A program made the position numbers and the translations under genes. A DNA stretch of 64,000 nt from Diadema setosum (Eukaryota > Echinodermata > Echinoidea > Diadematoida > Diadematidae). The stretch covers positions 7,965,832-8,029,831 of the forward strand of contig NC_092695.1 in assembly GCF_964275005.1 (NCBI RefSeq), in the 5' to 3' direction. A model generated the notes under the pieces. The model was not told the DNA's origin. It ran no database searches and saw nothing but the letters and a program-made list of their open reading frames with translations. Positions 25,124 to 36,000 of the stretch are shown here, in pieces. Positions within the stretch are counted from its first letter, which is position 1. Each line of letters opens with the position of its first letter.

Positions 25124-27022
25124 TGCACGCACGCTTGTCTGTGTGTACTTGCGTGCGTGCAGAGTGTGTGTGTGAGTGCAGTGCTGTGTTAATTTTCTTT
25201 CGGGGAACCTTACGCCTACAGGCATCTGCTTCTATGTAAGTTCCTTCCACACACAATTTTATTTATCTGTCACGAAGGTACCCTTGAGAATAATTTCAAT
25301 TGATTTTGTACGATGTAAATGTTTTTTGTATATACTGAACTTATAACTTATAATTTATGTGTCACTTTACAATTTCATTGACGGATGTTGTAAACACAAC
25401 ACTGTATGATTTGTGTGGAAACCTATATGAAATGAAATAAAATGAAATGAAATGATATGAAATGAAATGAAATGAAATGAAATGAAATGAAATGAAATGA
25501 AATGAAATGAAATGAAATGAAATGAAATGAAATGAAATGAAATGAAATGGGACTGTACTCAATGCTATTCATCTCGTCTGAAGTTTCGGTTGCAGTTTGT
25601 TATTCCGAAGACTAGTGTTTTTCTGAAGGTTCGTTGTTCCAACGATTCCTTTCTCCGAATGTTCGTAATTCAAAAGGTTTGTTGTTCCGAAAATCGATAA
25701 AGGTTCGTTATTCCAAAGGTTGGTATACAGTAATGAAAACGAATAGAAATAAAGTTATAATTCCGAAGCTTCGTGATCAGGATGCACCTTTTATTCGTTC
25801 TCTGCTTAACGAACCTCAGCTTACAGGTGTGCAGGTCGTATACTACCTTAAGCCTGCAAATGTATGTTGTATGTTATACGTAGCATACATAAGTTTTCGG
25901 CGTAGATTCATAAATTTTGGAGTGGTGATATCGTATCATTCTTGAAGGACTGCAGAACAACTTTGAGCCGGAAAAGGGGGGGGGGGGGGGGGAGGGGAGA
26001 AGGCCTTGAAAAATTCAGCAAGGAAGTGAACAAAGTTTTTCTGCTTATTGTATGAAATATGAAAGACTGAATATTTCAATGTACAGATCAAAAAGAAATG
26101 TGATGTATAATAGGAGTGGATAATGTGTGCTTATGGGACCGACACCGAAGCTATTTTATATTGGATAGATGGCGCTATTGAACTTCTCATTGAGCAGAAC
26201 ACTGAGATGAGTTGATACTTATCACTCACTCATTTGAGTGACGAGTTTTGGTCATCTCTCAACTATATTGGAAATAACAATATACACAGAATAGACTGAT
26301 TTCATGACATCTATACGTCCCATTCTTCCTTATTAAGATTGCAAGATAATGTATTAACTGTAATACTAGTAGTGCAGGTGTCACACATCCATGCGCAAAC
26401 TCTTATACACCGGGCGCCTGTGCAATAGAATGTCACCGTATTATACAAGCCAAAGAGATTCTCTGTATTATACTTTGACATATAGGCCTTTCTGGCACTG
26501 TTACACCATGTGCTATGCAAACACAATTTCACATGTAGTCACTAGTCAGTGATATATACAGCGATTCTATCCAAAGATAACACTTGGTACACAATCACAA
26601 TCAACATGAAAAAGAAATTACCATTGCACTATTTTCTCTGTCTCTTTCAAATACACACAGTATAATGTGTATAATTAAGTTGACACTCGTTGTTGTTGAT
26701 CTGTTCGAGTCCCAGCAAAAAACAAAAAACAAACAAAACAAAGGGCGGTCCTCCCTTTTGTTTTTTCTTCACCCTTCCGTTCTCCCTCTTGTATTATACT
26801 TTCAATTATTTTTTTTTTTCTTGGATGTTATAGCGTTGACCGTGATAGGCATCTCCCATACTTTCTGTTTTGCATACAGCTATCGCAGGTACGGGGTTAT
26901 ACGTGGACAAATTCAAGATAAAATAATGGAAACATACTAAGACCAAATCACACAAAATCAGAACTTCTTTTACTTGATTAAAATGTGGATGTCCCCACCA
27001 GTCTTCTTTCACGGGGTCACCC
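24851..27022. other. Intergenic stretch with microsatellites
   Basis: GT array (25088-25122), AAATG pentamer array (25427-25550), a minisatellite-like run of TTCGTTATTCC words (25570-25830) and a G run (25977-25992). No gene signature. Confidence 0.6.
25427..25550. repeat. (AAATG)n microsatellite
   Basis: About 24 copies of the pentamer, nearly pure. Confidence 0.95.
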
Positions 27023-27321
27023 CAGGGCTCGACACCCACGAGTCCATACGGCCCACGAGCTAGACCACTCTGAGTCATCGAGTCCTGCTTTGGTATAAAA
27101 GATGAGTCAGATCTGACTCATCTTTTATACCAAAGCAGGACCATGCTAGATACTATTAGGCAAATAAGGTCCACGAGCTCAACACATAGGTAAATGACCC
27201 AAGAATGCTATACTACTGAGTATATAGGCAAAAGGTCCACAACGATCAATGTCAAGCTCGTGGGCCTTGTTCACTTATTCCGTGTCTAGCTCGTGGGCTG
27301 TGTGACTCGTGCGTGTCGAGC
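27023..27321. mobile_element. CAGGGCTCGACAC-ended MITE with central palindrome
   Basis: The left end CAGGGCTCGACACCCACGAG is mirrored by CTCGTGCGTGTCGAGC near the right edge, where the last bases are altered. GCTCGTGG words recur inside on both strands. It contains the 60-bp perfect palindrome listed separately. Confidence 0.6.
27082..27141. repeat. Perfect 60-bp palindrome
   Basis: Two 30-base arms meet with no spacer at AGATCT. The left arm begins GTCCTGCTTTGGTATAAAAG and the right is its exact complement. Such spacerless palindromes tend to be unstable, so its perfection suggests recent formation. Confidence 0.95.
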
Positions 27322-29745
27322 TCGTGTCGTAAATTCTTGACACTGGACATTGTTTGAGTGGTGATTTGCACCGATACGTCCGCGGAAGGTCAGGTTGATT
27401 CATTCCCTCATGTTTCCAATGTTAGCCGGTAGAGTGATTAATTCCGAAGGTTTATTGTTCCAAAAATGAAATAGGGTTCGCTATTTCAAAGGTTCATTAT
27501 TCCGAAACACACAAATGTCCTTTATTTGGATGTTTGTTACTCCAAAAATGAAGGGTTCCTTAATCCGAACATTTTATTTTATAGCTTTATTTTAGAGGTC
27601 CGTTGATCTGAAAATGAAATAAGGTTCGTTATTCCAAACATTCGTCAATCCGAAAATGGAAACAGGTGCGTATCACAAAGAATCTCCGGAGTAACACTAT
27701 CGGAATACGTAACCAGTTGGTAATACTCAATGTATTCGACCACATAGGCCCTACATTAGTTCTACAACTGAAATCCTTTGATAACCTATTACTAATAGGG
27801 GTATCAAAATATAGTCAATGGTCTTTTTGTGTTGTTATATATTTTGTATCATATATTTTCTTATTGTATTCGATGACTTGTCCTTCCAAATTGTTTAACA
27901 GTTGAATAAATACATATCACCTTGAATTATGTATTTCCTTTCATTGATGGAAATAAAACAAAATAATTTAATTTACTTGAGTAAAGTATTGAATGGTATA
28001 TGCTATCTTATAACCGCGAGATTAATGACAAGATTGAAAAGTAACAGATTTCATTCGTACACAATCAAACAAGCTAAACAATGATTTGTATTTAATTTTG
28101 TACCTACATGAGATACTGTCTTTTGTCGTATATTTTATTATCTGTTAGTTTTTCATAATTATCATTACCCCTAAAAAAGGGGGGGGGGGGGTGGTAGGCT
28201 GGAGGTCTGTATATATACCCTTACACTGTTAACTCTAAGTCAAGCACATCTTTTTTTTTTTTTTGTTGGGGGGGGGAGGGGAATAAAAATATGACTTTCA
28301 GACATACATTCATTTATTTTCATTTATCTTGTTTTCCAACAAATACACACAAATAAAACATTAACATAAATTCCATCCAATCGTCATATATTATACAAAA
28401 TCAATTACATTGTAATAAATGACATTTTTTAACGTAATTGTATATACTCGGTTATGTATCCAATGCATGATATTCTATACAAATTTAATGTCATTTATTT
28501 ATGATTCCAGTTTTTGAAAAGTGCAGAATAAAACAAAACAAACAGACATGTTTTCAGTACAAACAGACTCAGGTATCAGAATAGGAGAGACTTAAAGCCC
28601 CTATAGGCATACTATACTTTCTTTTGGTATATTTCTAGAGGGATGTGAGACATCCCCTTGGAAATTGCTTGTTGTTCATGAACAATTTAGAAAACTTGCT
28701 AAATGTAACAAAATGGGATCTGAAAACGAATACGTGTACTAAGTAAACATGATTGTGTGCCTCTATCTTTTTCTGGCCAGCATGCAGGTAAAAGTTATTA
28801 TGATGCTTGGTGGTGACACGACATTTAATATTGCTCCTGCGACAATTCTTCCGGTCTTATTTTCTCCCAGGACTCACGAGTTATGGTTGTGATAGGATCA
28901 TGTATCAAACCAAACTGTAGTTTGGTTTGATGTGGGAATTCAGGGTTAGGGTTTTGTTTGTGGGTCGAATTTATGTTTGGCTTAGCGTACAGTGATTTCA
29001 TTGGAGTTGTGATTGTCGCGTCATGGAACTATATAGTTCTATAGGGCCTACAAATTTTATCCCTGTATGTGGAGTGATACTGAAAAAACACAAACAAATA
29101 TGCATTCACTTTATTAGGCCTACCAATATATAGGTACACTTGTTGAGTCCATTATTCTTCTTTTTGATAATCTTTATACATTGGCCATGATCAAGACCTT
29201 AGGCCAAATTGTTGCGCCTTGACCTCGGTCAGATCGAAACGTCTCCGACTTTTATTGTATGAAGAAGTCACATGGTTATGATCAATGGTCTCAAAATCCA
29301 GACTCCCTTTTTAAAGGGCTGCAACCTGTTAGTTTGATTAGGCCTATACACCTCATAGTGAGAGTTTTGTGGATCGAAGGGATATTTGTCTTTGTTTCGT
29401 AAGAGAAACAACAAATGAAAAGAACACATGTATCATTGGGTATGGAATATATACCAGGTAAATATAGTTTTCTTTTCTGTCGGTCGGCAATCACTCAACC
29501 AATGCAGTATGCCTACTTAGTAATCTTCTTCCAGCCTTTCCCTCTGTCGTCGCACTTAGAATGGAATAATATATAATGCCAGGAGGAGCCTACTGCTAAT
29601 AAGTAGGCCTACTTTTTTGTTTTATGGTACAGCCATCGAGTATAATACAGTACTGTATAATAGCCACATAGTATTTGTACAACCCATACCTAAAAAACTA
29701 CTTGAGAAAGTTGAACACGAATAGTGGTCATTAATCGCCAGATGT
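27322..29745. other. Intergenic stretch, no gene seen
   Basis: Opens with another run of TTCGTTATTCC and CCGAAAATG words (27435-27680), related to 25570-25830. A G run lies at 28178-28190 and a 14-base-arm hairpin at 28904-28931 (arm ATCAAACCAAACT). No coding signature. Confidence 0.5.
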
Positions 29746-30196
29746 TTTACGGACACCATAGATATGTTGTGTTTCATTCCCACCAGGGTGGACGCGCACA
29801 GCTGGCGTAGTTTCTTATCCGTACACCCGTCGCCACCCTTTCAACCTTACACGCCGGGTACCCGCCCGTAGCCGCCCGCAAGCTGTACGTTTCGATACAC
29901 ATACGAGCTCTCTAGCGAGACGGACGTTACGCGTTTACACACGTACACTGGCAAATCTAAGGCGATCATATCAGGCACCGCTATTTCTTTGGGTGGGTCT
30001 CAAAAACTGCGCAGTTACTCCTCAACGCTACGGAGAAATGTAAAATCCCGTTATTCCACCACAGAGTTTAGAATATATCTTCTCTTCGCATTGCCAGGGA
30101 CTTTCAGGACATTTCCTTGCACTGTATCTGTCTCCGCCGCCGGTAAAATGTGAGATGTCATTCTACTATTAATAGGCAGCTGCAGCTGACATTACG
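29745..30196 (+). promoter_or_regulatory. Candidate promoter and first exon of the Kelch gene
   Basis: The base composition changes sharply. About 29790-29960 is rich in CpG (words such as CGTCGCC, GTAGCCGCCCGC, GACGGACGTTACGCG), unlike the AT-rich surroundings. A strong donor, ACG|GTGAGT, lies at 30196/30197, and another (GATG|GTAAG) at 30679/30680. A good acceptor with a pyrimidine tract lies at 32658. I infer a non-coding first exon here spliced to 32659. The start site is not visible and no TATA box is obvious. Confidence 0.4.
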
Positions 30197-30808
30197 GTGA
30201 GTTTTTACTTCGTACGTGGGATAGGGTCTAGGGCGACAACTATTGTTTGTGTTGTGATTCATCGTGAATGTATGGTAGTTGCCCTTCTTTTATTCAGCCT
30301 TATAACAATAGTGCCACTGTTGTAGTTTCTCTCATGCACGGTTTTCCAAGTCTGTGATCTACAGAGCACCCGTCGGATCCAGTTTCTAGCTGTCAATCTT
30401 ATCATCGTGATTACGATCTACATCTAGATCTTCGAACTAAAATACATTTTCCTGGTTAGCTTAGCTGCTAGCTGTGTATAAACGTTAGACTCTTTGCTGA
30501 CGCATTCCTACCTACGTTCAACTCGTCATCACATCCTAAATTTACTTAGAGAATCGTGAATTTTAACTTCTAGTATCTGCAGAAGATTGTTCGTGGGGTC
30601 ATTGGACAGCCTGGCCTACTCTCCTACAGTGTACAGTATTAATTTTGACTGACGTGCAAGAAGAATTTTGTGAGTGATGGTAAGATTTTCATTATTTCCA
30701 TTCTCATCTAACCAAATGTATCGTATGATTATGGTAGAGCATATCAATAAAACTATAACACACTTCACACATCAACTGATCAAGTACAATCCAAATGTGT
30801 ATTGGGCC

Positions 30809-31467
30809 TAACTACACGTAGCCGCGACAAAACGCGGCTACACCTCTATTCCTTCGCAGACGTTGTCATTTTTCAGTGTGGTTGTGCGACTCCTCCATGA
30901 ATATCTTTATTAATCGTGGAAAACTAAAATACAAGGAATTATCGTAATCTATGATAATCATTCAATAATCGGTATGCGATTTTTTCTTTAATTACGTCAA
31001 AAACTCACCGAAATCTGTGGCTGAAATCAGGTCTGTAAACGTCCTTATTGCTTCACTCCTCATCTGCGTGTTATTTGAATGGCATTCACTCTCGTATGCT
31101 ACAACGTACAACGTAGGTCGTAGGTAGTCGGAGAGCTAGAGGGCGCCTCTCCGACTACCTACGTTGTACGTTGTAGCATACGAGAGTGAATGCCATTCAT
31201 AATAACACGCAGATGAGGAGTGAAGCAATAAGGACGTTTACAGACCTGATTTCAGCCACAGATTTCGGTGAGTTTTTGACGTAATTAAACAAAAAATCGC
31301 ATATCGATTATTGAATGATTATCATAGATTACGATAATTCCTTGTATTTTAGTTTTCCACGATTAATAAAGATATTCATGAAGGAGTCGCACAACCACAC
31401 TGAAAAATGACAACGTCTGCGAAGGAATAAAGGTGTAGCCGCGTTTTGTCGCGGCTGCGTGTAGTTA
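30809..31467. mobile_element. 659-bp foldback element with 9-bp target duplication
   Basis: The whole element is one inverted repeat. Arms 30809-31135 and 31147-31467 are nearly identical complements around a loop of about 11 bases, with only a 7-base indel and scattered changes. TATTGGGCC occurs immediately outside both ends (30800-30808 and 31468-31476). Each tip holds its own mini-hairpin, GTAGCCGCG...CGCGGCTAC. A 9-bp duplication is the hallmark of Mutator-like (MULE) elements. No coding capacity. It lies in the inferred leader intron of the Kelch gene. Confidence 0.9.
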
Positions 31468-31569
31468 TATTGGGCCCAGCTAGGAAGCATGTGATGTGCA
31501 TTATTCTAACACATTTGTCGTTACTCTAGTAGAATTTGCACTTACTGTAAGTCACACTTTGTGTGATAG

Positions 31570-31753
31570 CAGGGGTCGTACTTAACTTTTTTTTTAACTA
31601 GCCAGGCGGACTACTTAGAATCAATTTTGACACTGACGCAATATTTTGGCTAGCCAGACGGACTAGTAACTTCAGAATTTTATGATTTTTAGCTAGTCCG
31701 ATGTGATTTTGGGTGGCCAATGGCCAGCGGACCATTGCCAATTTCGAACCCTG
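31570..31753. mobile_element. 184-bp CAGGG-ended MITE
   Basis: Ends CAGGGGTCG and CGAACCCTG are near complements. The interior repeats TAGCCAGNCGGACTA words. hAT-like appearance; target duplication ambiguous. Confidence 0.55.
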
Positions 31754-32494
31754 GATATGTGCTTAAAATGAAGTTTTATTGCCTGAAGTGTGAATAAATG
31801 ACAAGCATGGCAATAATCAGGAACTTCTAGAGAAAATCAGGAAATTTAATAGCCCGGAAGAGAGCTTCAAGGGGGCACTTACACTATACAGCATAACCAC
31901 GCACGTGTATTCAACACCAAAGTTAGCGATATCGGATATGCAGTACGTGTGCTGCCCTGCTGGCTAAACTTTCAGAAGGGACCCAGCTTGCGATACCGGC
32001 AGTTCTAAACAGATGATTTGAGGCTGCAAAGTGCAAGTGCAAAAGGAGGGGAGCAAGAAAGAGCTGATATAGTTAAAGTGTCATCGTTATGATACCAACA
32101 CCAACTCCTTTTGACAGCCAGAAACCCTGAATATCATTTTTGGGGATGAGTATTATAGAATGATCTGGGAATGGGATGTAAGCCCATCAGTGCACTTATC
32201 ATTGTCTATAGGTATTGGATTTTAAGTTTGGTGCGAATGTTTCTGCATGTCAAACTTCTTGCAGTGCTTTCTGACAATGTAAATTTCTGCTCACAGAAGT
32301 CAGCTGTGACTTGTGCACTGTCATGGGAAATTAAAGTGAAGAGTGAGGAGATACAGGGATAAAATGATCCAGCCAAAAATATATACATTGTATAAAACAA
32401 AACAAAACCAAGCACATTTTCATACTAACTACACGCAAACATGTTCACAGATAAAAACGTACAGACAGATGCCTGCACTCACACACAGACACAT

Positions 32495-32534
32495 GCCTGC
32501 ACTCACACATGCACACACACACACATACACACAA
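32495..32534. repeat. (CA)n microsatellite
   Basis: Short CA-rich tract upstream of the first coding exon, in the inferred leader intron. Confidence 0.8.
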
Positions 32535-32658
32535 GGATGGCTGCAAGCAGATCAGGTGCCAAAGGTATAATGTTTTACGTGTATTTTCCATCTGATAGAG
32601 GTAAGAAAATAAGCTGAATTATATTTTCTATATATGCACTTTTATTTTATCTTCTCAG

Positions 32659-32837
32659 ATATCGAATGAGGATTCACGTTGCATTTAGGACATCGTAGTC
32701 GGCAGCTTGTGGTGGCATCGATTTCATATTTTCATCTTGTGTAAAAAGGAAATATGTGAGGTGAGGTGGTAAAGTCTGTTCCTGTGTGGATAGGCAGCTC
32801 CGTCTAACCAGATGGTCATCACAATTTGAGTGCAATC
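32659..32837 (+). promoter_or_regulatory. Kelch 5' leader with three upstream ORFs
   Basis: If the acceptor TCTTCTCAG at 32650-32658 is used, the leader carries three small upstream frames: a 10-codon frame (32666-32698), a bare start-stop ATGTGA (32754-32759) and a 5-codon frame (32812-32829) ending 8 bases before the main ATG. None is in frame with the main start. An in-frame TAA at 32805-32807 precedes ATG 32838, supporting that start. Together they would lower initiation on the main frame. The frames are seen; the effect is inferred. Confidence 0.5.
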
Positions 32838-33012
32838 ATGTTGGACTTTGATGAACTTGAGGCCGATGGTGGAGGTGGTGGTGGTGGTGGTGGCACAAAT
32901 AATGATGTCATGATTCACCGAGCGGACAGTTTCTATGGCAACCATGCACTTCGCACCATGGATGATCTCAGACAAGTTGGAAAACTGTGTGACGTTGTAT
33001 TAGATGTTGAAG
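32838..33012 (+). CDS. Kelch gene coding exon 1 (N-terminus, start of BTB)
   Basis: ATG 32838 has A at -3 and is the first in-frame ATG after TAA 32805. A GGT-rich run encodes nine glycines, a possibly length-variable tract. The exon ends in LCDVVLDVE plus one base before GTAAGC (phase 1). Confidence 0.9.
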
Positions 33013-36000
33013 GTAAGCATTTTTCTCCTGCATATTGATAGGTTGTTATAGTAGCAGGCCTTGTTTCTCCACCATCCTCTACATCATTCCCAACATCAGT
33101 CATTTTTTTTTTTTTTTTTTGGTGGTATCATATGTCACAAACATGTACCAATAAGTCAACTCAAGTTGTACTCCATCTAAATTATGGTTTGGTAGAGGTA
33201 GCATAGAGTCTTCTAAGGTTGCTCATGTGTAATGTACACAGGAAGCTTAAAACTCTGTCAGAATTTATTTAAAAAAAAAAAGAGGGAGAATTGCATTTTG
33301 CCATGGCTGGGAAGATTTGAGTGTTACCTTCTTTATTAAAGGACAAGTTCACCTTCATTAACATAAGGATTGAGAGAATGTAGCAATATTAGTAGAACAC
33401 ATCATTGAAAGCTTGAGGAAAATCGGACAATCTGTTCAAAAGTTATGAATTTTTGAAGTTTTTTTGCAGTCACCGCTGGATGAGAAGACTACTGCAGTGT
33501 ATGATGTCACATGCGTACAACAATATAAGGAAAATATAAAGAGAATTTCACAAAATTTCATCTTTTGAAAAAAGTACACATTCCCTCGACTCATTACTGA
33601 CATATGTTATGGGTAATATTATTCCCATTGCCTGTAGAAAGAGGCAACTCAAGTGCTCTTTTATTATGCGAAAAAAGTGAAAATATGTTGAATTTTCTTT
33701 ACATTTTCTTTATACTGTTGTACTCATATGACATCACGAGCCTTAGTAGTCTCCTCATCCAGCGGTTCCAACACAAAAATGTTAAAAATTCATAACTTTT
33801 GCATCGATTGTCCAATTTCCCTCAAACTTTCACTGATGTGTTCTACTAATATTGCTGCATTCTCTCAATCCTTATGTTTATGAAGGTGAACTAGTCCTTT
33901 AATGACATTCATAGCCTGAACAAAATTTGTGAAGTACACAAGTAGTAGTCGGGTACCTAAGGGGGGGTCACCGTGCATCCCCCCCAGGACTCCTCGAAAC
34001 TTACATTTTCAGGATCCTCATGACATACGAAAACATAATCAAGATGTTAACAGGAGCGAAAAGTGGCTGTTCTAGGTGAAATTTAATGTATTCTATTGTT
34101 TTTCATAATTTCTTATGTATTTCCTTGTTTTTCAACTTTTTCAACTTTTGTTTTTTCTTTGTTTTTCTATTGGAAATTGTCACTGACCACTTTTCTACCA
34201 TAATTAGCACAAAACTAATCAATGAAAGTGATTAATTGTAAAAATAATCAGGTTTTCACGACTTTCATGGCAGAGCACTGTTTTCCATAGGAAATGTACA
34301 CAAAAGCACAAAATTGTGCCCGTTTTGGGACGACATTCCGTTACAAAAATGGGCGTGACTTCGCAAAAGTATGCGGGGAAGCTGCAAATATGGTCTCAAA
34401 AGTTGCGTGAGACTTGAACAAAACAAAGTCAAGTAAGTTTTGAGGAGTCCTGGGGGGTGCACGGTGACCCCCTCCTCCCCTTAGGTACCCTACTATGTAG
34501 GCCCTACATGTAAGCACATATTGTATACATACATAAGGACGGGGGGTGGGGGGATCCGCCCCCCCCCCTCGAAGTTTCGCGCTATAAATCTGTCGCGAGG
34601 CTTCTTGACTTTGTTTGGTCAAGTCTCGCACAACTTTTGAGACCAAATTTGCAACATCCGCGTATACTTTTGCGAAGTCACGCCCATTTTTGTAACGGAA
34701 TGTCGTCCCAAAACGGGCACAATTTTGTGCTTTTGTGTACATTTCCTATGGAAAACAGTGCTCTGTCATGAAAGTCATGAAAAGTTGATTATTTTTACAA
34801 TTAATCACTTTCATTGATTAGTTTTGTGCTAATTATGGTAGAAAAGTGGTCAGTGACAATTTCCAATAGAAAAACAAAGAAAAAACAAAAGTTGAAAAAC
34901 AAAGAAATACATAATTATGAAAAACAATAGAATACATTAAATTTCACCTAGAACAGCCACTTTTCGTTCCTGTTAACATCTTGATTATGTTTTAGTATGT
35001 CATGAGGATCCTGAAAATGTAAGTTTCGAGGAGTCCTGGGGGGATGCACGGTGACCCCCCCTTAGGTACCCAAGTATAGAGTGAAATCCAATATCACACT
35101 CGTCTCCACTGACTCAAATTGTCAGTTCAGTGCAGGTTCTGTTTTTCTTTTTGTTGTTGTTGTTTTGTTGTTGTTCTTTTTTTTGTGTTGGGGGGGGGGG
35201 GTTGTTTTTAGAACATAGCTCAAGATGTAATCATCATCGGATCAATAATAGCCTTTATTGCCCCCTAACCACATTATTTGGTTTCACTGCCTTTCCATAT
35301 TAGCCCAGTTTCAACAAACCCAATCAGTTAAAGGACAAGTCCACCACCTATACATGTGGATTGAGTGAATGCAGCAATATTAGAAGAACACATCAGTGAA
35401 AGTTTGGGGAAAATCGGACAATCCGTTTAAAACTTATGAATTTTTAAAGTATCTGCGTAGTCACTGCTGGATGAGAAGACTACTACAGTGTACTCGTATG
35501 ATGTCATATGCGTACAACCATTTAAAGAAAATAAAAAGAGAAATTCACAAAACTTTACTTTTTGAATAAAGTGCACATTTCTTCAACTTGTTACTGACAC
35601 AATGTTAAGGGTAATATTATTCCCCCTGCCTTCTGAAATAGAGAAGTCAAGTGTTCTTTTGCTATGCGAGAAAAGTGAAAATATATTGAATTTTCTTTAT
35701 TCTTTCTTTATATCGTTGTACTCATGTGACATCACAAGCTATAGTAGTCTTTTCATCCAGCCTTGAGTGAGCAGAAACTTCAAAAATTCATAACTTTTGA
35801 ATGGATTGTCCGATTTTCCTCAAACTTTCAATGATGTGTTCTACTAATATTGCTACATTCTCTCAATCCTTCTGTTAATGAAGGTGAACTTGTCCTTTAA
35901 AGTCAGTATCACAAGTGTTCTGACAATGTAGTGATAAAAACTATGCCTACCAGTGAGTTAGTGCAAGCTGTCGGAAGGCAGTGTGCCAGTGAACAATGCC

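Noticed and set aside
26584..26940. 118-residue open frame
   Set aside because: Low-complexity and homopolymer-driven, with no domain, splice partner or conservation signal that I can see.
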